From Rhodococcus sp. HNM0563 (lineage in GTDB: Bacteria > Actinomycetota > Actinomycetes > Mycobacteriales > Mycobacteriaceae), in contig NZ_JAASAF010000003.1 in the NCBI RefSeq assembly GCF_012726195.1, positions 434,001 through 498,000 of the forward strand: 64,000 bases of DNA. The letters run 5' to 3'. Positions 38,456 through 46,058 of the stretch are shown piece after piece. How positions within the stretch are numbered: position 1 is the first letter of the stretch; the number at the start of each line of letters is the position of its first letter. A program made the position numbers and the translations under genes. The notes under the pieces were generated by a model. The model searched no databases, had not been told where the DNA came from, and saw nothing but the letters and a program-made list of their open reading frames with translations.

Positions 38456-38614
38456 TGGCAAGAGCGGTTCGCCTTCTACCGAGCCCCCAGGCGGATCGGG
38501 ATTCGGTGCATGCCATCACAAGTCCTGCGTCAACGACGGCCGGATGCGCCTGTTCCGGCGCCACCTGGCAGGCCTGCTGTGTCAGCAGCGTCGACAGGTC
38601 TAGTGTTCGTCGGC

Positions 38615-40006
38615 GTGACCGAACGCACCGCACCGTCGACACGGACTGCACTGCGGCGCCGGCTGGCGGCGCAGGCCACCCTCACCCCGGTCCGAGTCGT
38701 GGCGTTGAGCTTCGCCGCGGCGATCATCATCGGTTCGGTCCTGCTGCTCATCCCGGCAGCGACCAGGTCCGGCGCGCAGACCTCCGTCATCGAGTCCCTG
38801 TTCACCGCGACCTCCGCCATGTGCCTGACCGGACTGATCGTCGTCGACACCCCCGTCCACTGGTCCGGGTTCGGACAAGGCGTCATCCTCGCGCTGATCC
38901 AAGCCGGCGGATTCGGGATCATGACGATGGCCTCGCTCGTCGGACTGGTACTCGCCAACCGGATCGGACTCAAGGCCAGGCTCAACACCGCTGCCGAGGC
39001 GCGGGCGTCCGGGCTCGGAGACGTACGCTCGGTGGTCTACGGCGTCGTCCGGGTCAGCGTGCTCATCGAAGCCGTTGTCGCGGCGGCGCTGACGCTCCGG
39101 TTCGCACTCGGATACGACGAACCACCATTGCGGGCGCTCTGGCTGGGCGTGTTCCACGCGATTTCGGCGTTCAACAACGCCGGCTTCGCCCTCTACAGCG
39201 ACAACATCATCGGATTCGCCGACGACCCGTGGATCTGCATCCCGCTGATGGTGGCCGTGATTCTCGGCGGAATCGGCTTCCCGGTGCTATTCGAAGTCGG
39301 CCGCAGACTTCGACGCCCACTCGAAGACCGCTCCCGTCGGTGGAGCCTGCACACCCGGCTGACCGTGACGGTCACCGCGGTGCTGCTGGTGGTGGGACCG
39401 GCCCTGGTGCTGCTACTCGAATGGTCCCGGACGCTGCAGCAGTACGCGTTCGCCGACAAACTGCTCGTCGCCACGTTTCAAGGCGTCATGCCTCGCACCG
39501 CCGGGTTCAACAGCGTCGACTACGCCCAGATGGACGACGCCACCCTGCTGGTGACCGACGTGCTGATGTTCATCGGAGGTGGCAGCGGCGGCACCGCCGG
39601 CGGCATCAAGGTCACCACCTTCGTGCTGCTGCTGTTCGTCATCGCCGCCGAGGTGCGCGGCCAGAAGTCGGTGACCATCTTCGACCGCCGCATCGACACC
39701 CGCGTCCAGCGACAGGCACTGTCGGTGGCACTGGTCGGTGTCGCGCTGGTCATGGTGCCAACCATCGTCCTGCTCGCCGAAACCGACTTCGATCTCAACG
39801 TCCTCTTGTTCGAGGTCACCTCCGCATTCGCCACCGTCGGCCTGTCCACCGGCATCACCGCCCAGCTCCCCGCCTGGGGGCAGCTGATTCTGGTGCTGCT
39901 GATGTATCTCGGCCGCATCGGATCGATCACCCTCGTCAGCGCCCTGGCTGCCCGACACCGTGGCCGCCGTTACGAATACCCTGTGGAAAGGCCGTTCATT
40001 GGCTAG
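38615..40006 (+). CDS. TrkH/KtrB-family potassium uptake channel subunit
   Basis: A 463-residue membrane protein with four pore repeats carrying filter-like segments TSAMCLTGLIV, FNNAGFAL, PRTAGFNS and FATVGLSTGI. It conducts K+ inward, gated by the TrkA/KtrA partner encoded next. GTG 38615 is chosen because TAGTGT (38601-38606) lies 8 nt upstream, fitting a leaderless mRNA; a longer reading from 38510 lacks the membrane-protein N-terminus. Overlaps the next gene by 8 bp. Confidence 0.93.
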   Translation: MTERTAPSTRTALRRRLAAQATLTPVRVVALSFAAAIIIGSVLLLIPAATRSGAQTSVIESLFTATSAMCLTGLIVVDTPVHWSGFGQGVILALIQAGGFGIMTMASLVGLVLANRIGLKARLNTAAEARASGLGDVRSVVYGVVRVSVLIEAVVAAALTLRFALGYDEPPLRALWLGVFHAISAFNNAGFALYSDNIIGFADDPWICIPLMVAVILGGIGFPVLFEVGRRLRRPLEDRSRRWSLHTRLTVTVTAVLLVVGPALVLLLEWSRTLQQYAFADKLLVATFQGVMPRTAGFNSVDYAQMDDATLLVTDVLMFIGGGSGGTAGGIKVTTFVLLLFVIAAEVRGQKSVTIFDRRIDTRVQRQALSVALVGVALVMVPTIVLLAETDFDLNVLLFEVTSAFATVGLSTGITAQLPAWGQLILVLLMYLGRIGSITLVSALAARHRGRRYEYPVERPFIG

Positions 40007-40664
40007 GAAACCCGCTTCCGATGTCGTGGTTGTGCTCGGCCTCGGCCGCTTCGGTAAATCGTTGGCACTCGAGCTGATGGCGCAGGGCGCCGAGGTCCTC
40101 GGCATCGACAGCAGCGAGACGGTCATCACGAAGGTCGCCGACCGACTGACCCACGCGGTGGTGGCCGACACCACCGATGAGCATTCGCTACGTCAACTGT
40201 CGGTACCCGAGCACGCCCGCGCAGTCGTCGGTATCGGTTCCGACCTCGAAGCGGGCCTGCTCACCGCGTCCGCGCTGATCAACCTGGAAGTACCGAACAT
40301 CTGGGCGAAGGCGATCAGCAACGCGCACGCCAAGATCCTCACCCAGATCGGCGTGCACCACGTGATCCGCCCCGAGCACGACATGGGTAAACGTGTCGCG
40401 CATCTGGTCCGCGGACGGATGAGCGACTACATCGAATTCGACGACGGCTTCGCCATGGTCAAGACCACCCCGCCGGCCTTCGCACACGGCAAGCGGCTCG
40501 CCGAGACCACCATCCGCTCCACCTACAAGGTCACTGTCGTTGCGATCAAACGCCCCGGCGAAGGCTTCACCTACGCCACCGCCGACACCGTTCTCTCGGC
40601 CGGAGACACCATCATCGTCTCCGGCCAGGTCCGTGACACCGAACGCTTCGCCGATCTGAGCTGA
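39999..40664 (+). CDS. TrkA/KtrA-family potassium uptake regulatory protein
   Basis: A 221-residue cytosolic gating ring subunit with an N-terminal NAD(P)/ATP-binding Rossmann fold (VVVVLGLGRFGKSLALEL, then GIDSSETVITKVADRL) and a TrkA-C domain from about 140. The TTG at 39999 is chosen: GGAAAGG lies 8 nt upstream and the resulting 221 residues equal the usual family length. It overlaps the trkH stop, so both subunits are translationally coupled. Confidence 0.93.
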   Translation: MARKPASDVVVVLGLGRFGKSLALELMAQGAEVLGIDSSETVITKVADRLTHAVVADTTDEHSLRQLSVPEHARAVVGIGSDLEAGLLTASALINLEVPNIWAKAISNAHAKILTQIGVHHVIRPEHDMGKRVAHLVRGRMSDYIEFDDGFAMVKTTPPAFAHGKRLAETTIRSTYKVTVVAIKRPGEGFTYATADTVLSAGDTIIVSGQVRDTERFADLS

Positions 40665-40683
40665 GCAGTCCGGCCCAGGGTGG

Positions 40684-40865
40684 TCAGGTGGTCTCCAGGT
40701 CGCGGTGGCGGAACCCCGCCACGCCGAGCGAGGACACCGCGAACGCGACCATCGTGAGCACGATCAGCGAGGTCCAGGACAATGTGTCCATCGGCAGGCG
40801 CGCGATGTGCTCGAACGGGACAGATCGTGCACCCACCGAGGCAGATCGATCAGCGGCCCGAACGA
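40684..40865 (-). pseudogene. 3' remnant of an ABC-2 permease gene with a frameshift
   Basis: On the minus strand the reading FEHIARLPMDTLSWTSLIVL then GVAGFRHRDLETT and TGA is the C-terminal end of a TipA-type/ABC-2 exporter permease. The preceding part, FGPLIDLPRWVHDLS, belongs to the same protein but is in another frame; a single missing base near 40818 explains the switch. Everything upstream of about 40865 is gone and is replaced by the ArsR gene on the opposite strand. Confidence 0.65.
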
Positions 40866-41114
40866 GCGCTCGCCGACCCGACTCGCATCCAGCTGATGGC
40901 GATTCTGCTCACAGCGGATGTCGGTGAGGTGTGCACATGCGACCTCGCCGGCGCGGTGCGCCTGGCCGAATCAACCGTCAGCCATCACCTCGGGCAACTC
41001 CGCAGAGCCGGAATGGTCGACTCGACCCGACGAGGCATGAACGTCGATCACCGAGTCCACGGTGAAGCCCTCGACGCCCTGTGCACGGTGCTCGATCCGA
41101 ACTGCTGCCGCTGA
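40827..41114 (+). CDS. ArsR-family regulator, N-terminally shortened
   Basis: About 95 residues with the ArsR winged helix (ALADPTRIQLMAILLT, LAESTVSHHLGQLRRAGMV), the metal/metalloid motif EVCTCDLAGAV and a C-terminal LDPNCCR cysteine pair. The family usually has 15-25 more residues at the N-terminus, often with another Cys pair; here that region overlaps the permease remnant. GTG 40827 (GGGA upstream) or ATG 40782 could serve as start. It may be a functional shortened regulator or a decayed gene. Confidence 0.65.
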   Translation: MHPPRQIDQRPERALADPTRIQLMAILLTADVGEVCTCDLAGAVRLAESTVSHHLGQLRRAGMVDSTRRGMNVDHRVHGEALDALCTVLDPNCCR

Positions 41115-41139
41115 TCTGCTCGGGTCGTCCTCGGGCCAC

Positions 41140-41784
41140 TCAGCGTAGAACTCCGTCGTGGAGTGCCCGTAACACCGCGTTGGTCCGGTCGCGGGCACCG
41201 AACTTGAGCAGAATCGACGACACGTGGTTCTTCACTGTGCCCTCGGCGAGGAACAGTGCCTCGGAGATTCGGCGGTTGCTGAAGCCCTCGGCCATCAGGC
41301 GAAGCACTTCGAGTTCTCGGTCGGTGAGGTCCGGTGCGCGCGAGGCCCCCGCCCCCGACGGTGACGGGCCGGACCGGATCGCACGGAGAAGCCGGTCGGT
41401 GATCGACGGGGCGATGAGCGTTCCGCCGTCGGCAAGGGTCCGCACCGCGTGCGTCAACTGGTCGAGCGTGACGTCCTTGAGCAGGTAGCCGCGCGCCCCC
41501 GAGCGCAGAGCATCGAGCACGAGGGCGTCGTCGTCGAATGTCGTGAGCACGAGGACCGGGACCGCGACCTCCCGCTCACGCAGGCGATCGAGCGTCCAGA
41601 TACCGTCGTACCCGGGCATTCTGAGATCCAGCAGGACCACGTCGGGGCCGGTGTCGGCGATGACGTCGAGGGCCACCCGACCGTCGTCCGCTTCCCCGAC
41701 CACGTCGATTTCGGCGACCTCCAGCAAACTCCGAATTCCCTGGCGCACCAGCGTCTGGTCGTCCACCACCACAACGCGGATCAT
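41140..41784 (-). CDS. NarL/LuxR-type response regulator
   Basis: A 214-residue two-component regulator. Receiver domain at 1-120 with Asp8/Asp9, phospho-acceptor Asp53 (VVLLDLRMPG) and Lys in LLKDVTLDQL; LuxR-type HTH at about 145-205 (LTDRELEVLRLMAEGFSNRR). ATG overlaps the kinase stop by 4 bp. It probably controls the divergent ABC exporter genes at 42993-44494, a common arrangement. Confidence 0.95.
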   Translation of the reverse strand: MIRVVVVDDQTLVRQGIRSLLEVAEIDVVGEADDGRVALDVIADTGPDVVLLDLRMPGYDGIWTLDRLREREVAVPVLVLTTFDDDALVLDALRSGARGYLLKDVTLDQLTHAVRTLADGGTLIAPSITDRLLRAIRSGPSPSGAGASRAPDLTDRELEVLRLMAEGFSNRRISEALFLAEGTVKNHVSSILLKFGARDRTNAVLRALHDGVLR

Positions 41785-42881
41785 GAGATCGGCACCCTCG
41801 CTGTGACCCGGAACCCACCGTTGCCGTCGAAGGTGGCATGTCCGCCCAGCGCTTCGAACCGTTCAGCAAGGCCACGCAGGCCATTGCCGACGGTCAACTT
41901 CCGGGTGCCTGCACCGTCGTCGGTCGCGGACAGGACCACGCTTCCGGCCTCCGACGAGACCTCGACGCGAACTGTACGAGCATCGGCGTGCCGAAGCGCG
42001 TTGGTCACGATCTCCTGCACGGCACGCACGAATGCCGCAGCCTGCTCTTCGCGGACCTCCACATCGGATGCGACGTCGATCTGCACATCGAGCCCGGGCA
42101 GATCCCGCACCACACGGTTCAGGGCGACCTCGAGATTCAAGGGCTCGACTCGCAGCTCCCCCACCGTGGACCGGACGTCGGCGAGCAATTCCCGTGCGAC
42201 CCCGTTCGCTCGCTCGACGTGTTCACGAGCCCGGTCACCATCGCGGTGCCGTGCCGTCTCGAGTTCGAGCGCGAGCACCGTGAGCTGGTGACCGATGAGG
42301 TCGTGCAGGTCGCGGGAGATCCGCAGTCGTTCCGCGGTGCGCGCGGATTCCGACAGCAGGACGGTCGCTGCCTGGAGTTCTACGTGCGCTTCGGCCAGCT
42401 CCCGCCGCATCCGCTGTTCCCGCAGCAGCGACAACGAACTGAACACCGTCGCCAGCTGGATGAGGAGATAGAAACCTGCGGTCAGGATCGTCGCACCCGT
42501 GTCCCCGGTCTGCTGCGCCGCCGCGAAGGCGATGACGAGCGTGTTGAGCACCACCACGAACAGACCCACGCGAACCGGTACGACGTAGACACTCACGGCA
42601 GCGACGACGACGAGCAGAATCGGCAGCGGCCCCATTCCCGGCGCGGTCGCCACCACCGCCCAGCCGGAGACGACGGCCACCGCGAATGAGACCTTGCCTG
42701 CCGACGGTCGTTGGGTCGCAGCGGCACCGAACAACGCGACGAGCAGGACACCGAACAGCACGATCCATGCGGCGCGCGGGATCTCGGTGCGAGCGCCGCC
42801 GAACAGGACCGGTCCGCCCACCACGACCGAGACGACGAGCATCGCCACGCCCGACAGTCCCTCCGGTGTCCATCGATGCAC
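41781..42881 (-). CDS. sensor histidine kinase (NarL-type, HisKA_3)
   Basis: A 366-residue membrane kinase with five to six helices in the first 150 residues and no large extracellular sensor. The dimerisation and phosphorylation box is LRISRDLHDLIGHQL (phospho-His about 193), followed by an ATPase domain with AVQEIVTNALRHA and NGLRGLAERFEALGG. GTG 42881 with -10 TAGAGT (42893-42888) 6 nt upstream suggests a leaderless mRNA. Confidence 0.93.
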   Translation of the reverse strand: MHRWTPEGLSGVAMLVVSVVVGGPVLFGGARTEIPRAAWIVLFGVLLVALFGAAATQRPSAGKVSFAVAVVSGWAVVATAPGMGPLPILLVVVAAVSVYVVPVRVGLFVVVLNTLVIAFAAAQQTGDTGATILTAGFYLLIQLATVFSSLSLLREQRMRRELAEAHVELQAATVLLSESARTAERLRISRDLHDLIGHQLTVLALELETARHRDGDRAREHVERANGVARELLADVRSTVGELRVEPLNLEVALNRVVRDLPGLDVQIDVASDVEVREEQAAAFVRAVQEIVTNALRHADARTVRVEVSSEAGSVVLSATDDGAGTRKLTVGNGLRGLAERFEALGGHATFDGNGGFRVTARVPIS

Positions 42882-42992
42882 GACATCACTCTAAGCCGCG
42901 GCCACACGCTGAGCGGGTGCCGAAAGTCATGGTCGGCATTCCTGACATCCGGCACGCGCGAGCACGCACGCTCGGCTCATAGCGTCGGCGTC

Positions 42993-43730
42993 ATGGACAC
43001 CAGCACTCCGGCGATCGTCGCCGAGCACCTGTGCAAGCGGTACCGAGACAGGGTCGCGGTCGACGACATCAGCTTCACACTCGGTGTCGGCGAAACCCTC
43101 GGGATCATCGGGACGAACGGGGCGGGCAAGACCACCACCGTCGAAATGGTCGCGGGCTTGCGATCACCCGACGGTGGACGTGTGCGTGTTCTCGGCGTCG
43201 ATCCCCACCGCGACCGTGCACACGCCCGTCAGCTCCTCGGAGTTCAATTGCAGGAGGCCACCCTCCACGGGGCATTGACCGTGGCCGAACTCGTCCGTCT
43301 GTATCGCACCTTCTATCCGGCCCCCGTCGGTGCCGCAGAACTGTTGGAGATGGTCGGTCTCACCGAGCAACGAGGAACCCGATTCGAGAAGCTCTCGGGT
43401 GGCCAGCAGCAGCGGTTGTCGATCGCGCTGGCACTCGCCGGACGACCACGAGTGGTCATCCTCGATGAACTCACCACCGGCCTCGACCCGCGGGCCCGGC
43501 GACAGATGTGGGAAACGGTCGAGCGATTGCGCCACGACAACGTTGCAGTCCTCCTGGTCAGCCACGCAATGGAAGAGGTCGAACGTCTCTGCGACCGAGT
43601 GGCCCTGCTCGACGCAGGCAGGCTCGTCGCCCTGGACACTCCGCCCGGCCTCGTTGCGGCAGCTTCGGCGAACAACCTCGACGAGGCATTCGTCGCGCTC
43701 ACCGGAAAAGAACTGGAGGACACCGTATGA
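42993..43730 (+). CDS. ABC transporter ATP-binding protein
   Basis: A 245-residue ATPase with Walker A GTNGAGKTTTVEM, Q-loop LGVQLQEATLHG, signature LSGGQQQRLSIALAL, Walker B VVILDELTTGLDP and switch His in LLVSHAMEEV. DrrA-like. ATG 42993 with -10 TAGCGT (42980-42985) 7 nt upstream suggests a leaderless mRNA. Divergent from the kinase gene. Confidence 0.93.
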   Translation: MDTSTPAIVAEHLCKRYRDRVAVDDISFTLGVGETLGIIGTNGAGKTTTVEMVAGLRSPDGGRVRVLGVDPHRDRAHARQLLGVQLQEATLHGALTVAELVRLYRTFYPAPVGAAELLEMVGLTEQRGTRFEKLSGGQQQRLSIALALAGRPRVVILDELTTGLDPRARRQMWETVERLRHDNVAVLLVSHAMEEVERLCDRVALLDAGRLVALDTPPGLVAAASANNLDEAFVALTGKELEDTV

Positions 43731-44494
43731 ACACCGGCACCGAGATCCGGCGGCCCGGTCTCGCAGCGTGGCTGACGCTGATCGCGTGCGAAGGGAGGAT
43801 GGTGGCTCGCGACACTGCGGGTCTCGTCGTGCCGATCGGCCTCCCGCTGTTGATCCTCGTCATGAGTGCGTCGTCGGCGAGCGGCGAGATTGTGATCAAC
43901 GGACGGTCGGCGCTCGATGTGTACGTCCTGCCGCTGGTGTTCACGATCATCATCGCCACGATCGGCGTCATCAACATGCCGAGCTTCCTCGCGTACTACC
44001 GTCGCACGGGGATTCTGCGCCGGCTGTCGGTGACGCCGGCGTCGCCTGCGATGGTCCTGGTGGCGCAGGTCGTGGTGAGCGTGCTGCAGACCCTGGTCGG
44101 GCTCGGTGTGGCGCTGGTCGTCGCGATCGTCTTCTTCGACGCCCGTCTGCCTGTGCACCCGGGCACTGCTTTGGGTGTCTTCGCGCTTTCGATGGCGGCG
44201 ATGTACGCGGTGGGAATGATCGTCGCGGCGATCTCCCCGACCCCGAACTCCGCGGTGGCGATCGGTCTCGTCGCGTTCTTCGCACTCGGCGCAACCGGCG
44301 GTTTGTTCGGCAGCACCGATTCACTCCCGGATCCCGTTGCCGCGGTGGGACAGTGGCTACCGTTCGGCGCCTCGACGCAGGCCATGTCCGCGGCGTGGGC
44401 CGGAAGTCCGGCCGATCCGGCCCATTTCGTCGCGCTCGGCGTGGCGATCGTGACCGGTGTTGTCGTCGCGGCGGCGCTCTTCCGGTGGGAGTAA
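43727..44494 (+). CDS. ABC-2 type exporter permease
   Basis: A 255-residue membrane permease with six helices and typical ABC-2 features (FLAYYRRTGILRRLSVTPAS). ATG overlaps the ATPase stop (ATGA). Together the pair resembles daunorubicin-type exporters; the substrate, perhaps an envelope-active compound sensed by the adjacent kinase, is unknown. Confidence 0.9.
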   Translation: MNTGTEIRRPGLAAWLTLIACEGRMVARDTAGLVVPIGLPLLILVMSASSASGEIVINGRSALDVYVLPLVFTIIIATIGVINMPSFLAYYRRTGILRRLSVTPASPAMVLVAQVVVSVLQTLVGLGVALVVAIVFFDARLPVHPGTALGVFALSMAAMYAVGMIVAAISPTPNSAVAIGLVAFFALGATGGLFGSTDSLPDPVAAVGQWLPFGASTQAMSAAWAGSPADPAHFVALGVAIVTGVVVAAALFRWE

Positions 44495-44498
44495 CCGC

Positions 44499-45089
44499 GT
44501 GACGATCATCGGTTCGGTCGCGCTCACGGTGTTCGTCGTGGTCTTCCTCGTCGACGGGTGGACTCGTCCTGGCTATCACCCGGTACGCCAGCCCGTCAGT
44601 GCGCTCGCACTGGGCCGCCGGGGCTGGATCCAGAGCACCAACTTCATCGTGTGCGGTGCGGTAGTGGCCCTCGGATCCGTCGGCGTCGCCGATGTATTCG
44701 GCAGCGTGTTGCTCGGTGTGACGATCGGAGTGTTCGGTGTCGCGCTCGTAGTGTCGGGACTCTTTCCGATGGATGCGATGCGTGGATATCCGCCGGGCAC
44801 ACCGGACCGGACACCGACGGAGTACACGCGACGCCACAAGATTCACGACCACGCGGGTGCGGTCGTGTTCGCCGCACTTCCAGCAGCGGCGGTCATCGCG
44901 GCGTTCACGGTCCCCGGCACGGTGTGGACATGGTTGTCGGGCCTGACCGCCGTCGCGCTGAGCATCGGCTTCGTCGCATTCGGTCAGGCGTGGGAAAGCG
45001 ACGCCCGCTCCGCCGGACTTGTGCAGCGGATCGTGATCGCAGTGGGCTGGGCGTGGCTGGCGTTGCTGTTCGCCCGTGCCGGAACGTGA
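44499..45089 (+). CDS. DUF998 family membrane protein
   Basis: A 196-residue protein with six hydrophobic segments and the DUF998 pattern HPVRQPVSALALGRRGWIQ, GLFPMDAMRGYPPGTP and HDHAGAVVF. Function unknown. GTG start with GGGAG upstream, 4 bp after the permease stop, so it is probably the third gene of the exporter operon. Confidence 0.85.
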   Translation: MTIIGSVALTVFVVVFLVDGWTRPGYHPVRQPVSALALGRRGWIQSTNFIVCGAVVALGSVGVADVFGSVLLGVTIGVFGVALVVSGLFPMDAMRGYPPGTPDRTPTEYTRRHKIHDHAGAVVFAALPAAAVIAAFTVPGTVWTWLSGLTAVALSIGFVAFGQAWESDARSAGLVQRIVIAVGWAWLALLFARAGT

Positions 45090-45134
45090 CGCGCTCCGTC
45101 GTTGCCCGTGCACACTGCTAACCTGGCGTTCGGA

Positions 45135-45215
45135 ACTCGACACGGGGTGCCGGAAACGGCTGAGACCACACCCGTAGAACCTGATCTCGATCATGCGAGC
45201 GAAGGGATGCCGAGT
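45135..45215 (+). ncRNA. TPP riboswitch (THI element)
   Basis: All conserved blocks are present in order: ACGGGGTGCC (45142-45151), GGCTGAGA (45158-45165), GAACCTGATCT (45177-45187) and GCGAAGGGA (45199-45207). P1 pairs ACTCG (45135-45139) with CGAGT (45211-45215). A competing hairpin TGCCG-AGT-CGGCA (45208-45220) shares the 3' side of P1, and a second hairpin TCCCT/AGGGA (45251-45268) covers the GAAGGGAAGG ribosome-binding site of the next gene. This points to control of translation, with thiamin diphosphate lowering expression. Confidence 0.95.
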
Positions 45216-45278
45216 CGGCAACAGGCCAGTGGACCGATGCCGTCTGCGTGTCCCTCGTTCCGAAGGGAAGGCGTCACA

Positions 45279-46058
45279 ATGGCTCTCGTCACAACGTCAC
45301 TGCAGAATCGGATCGTCCTGATCACCGGCGCAGGCCGCGGGCTCGGCAGCAGCATCGCGCAGGCCTTCGCGGACGAAGGCGCATCGGTCGTGGTGAACTA
45401 CCGGCGCAGTGGCAACGCAGCACGGGCTCTCGCCGAGAGCATCGGCCCCGAACGAGCACTTGCCGTGCAGGCCGATGTCACCGACCGCACGCAGGTACAG
45501 GCCGCGTTCGACCGGGCGCGCGAACACTTCGGACGTCCGGTGACCACCGTGGTCAACAATGCCCTTCCCGACTTCTCCTTCAACGGTGACGCCCGCGACA
45601 AGGCCGACGAGATCGGCTACGGCGCGTTCGCGGCACAACTCGAAGGCATCGTCGGTGGCGCGGTGAACACCATCCAGGCCGCCCTGCCCGGCATGCGCGA
45701 AGCGGGCGGCGGCAGCATCGTCAACATCGGGACCAACCTGTTCCAGAACCCGGTCGTGCCGTACCACGACTACACCGCGGCGAAAGCAGCCCTGCTGTCG
45801 ACGACCCGCACCTTCGCTGCGGATCTGGGCCCCGAAGGCATCCGGGTGAACATGGTGTCCGGCGGACTCCTGCGCACCACCGATGCATCGTCCGCTACCC
45901 CTACTGAGGTCTTCGATCTGATCGCCGGGTCCACCCCGCTGCGTGCGGTGACGACGCCGGAGGACTTCGCCGCCGCCGTGCTGTTCTTCGCGTCCAACTG
46001 GTCGCGGGCAGTGACCGGGCAGAACCTCGTCGTCGACGGTGGGCTGGTGATGGACTGA
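45279..46058 (+). CDS. SDR-family reductase under TPP-riboswitch control (FabG-like)
   Basis: A 259-residue classical SDR. Cofactor loop TGAGRGLGSSIAQAFADEG, NNALPDF in place of NNAG, catalytic-region Ser replaced in SIVNIGTNLFQNP, and YTAAK with Tyr/Lys. The active-site serine position reads Gly-Thr (NIGT), so Thr may substitute. The Gly start motif and the C-terminal ITGQNLVVDGG-like VTGQNLVVDGGLV fit FabG-type enzymes. It is the first gene after the TPP riboswitch and overlaps the monooxygenase start (TGATG). A role in salvage or breakdown of thiamin or its precursors is inferred from regulation only. Confidence 0.88.
   Translation: MALVTTSLQNRIVLITGAGRGLGSSIAQAFADEGASVVVNYRRSGNAARALAESIGPERALAVQADVTDRTQVQAAFDRAREHFGRPVTTVVNNALPDFSFNGDARDKADEIGYGAFAAQLEGIVGGAVNTIQAALPGMREAGGGSIVNIGTNLFQNPVVPYHDYTAAKAALLSTTRTFAADLGPEGIRVNMVSGGLLRTTDASSATPTEVFDLIAGSTPLRAVTTPEDFAAAVLFFASNWSRAVTGQNLVVDGGLVMD

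Noticed and set aside
38455-40077. Plus-strand frame beginning at the TetR palindrome and spanning trkH
   Set aside because: Translation is Arg/His-rich and shadows the TrkH frame, whose membrane helices and pore motifs are clear.
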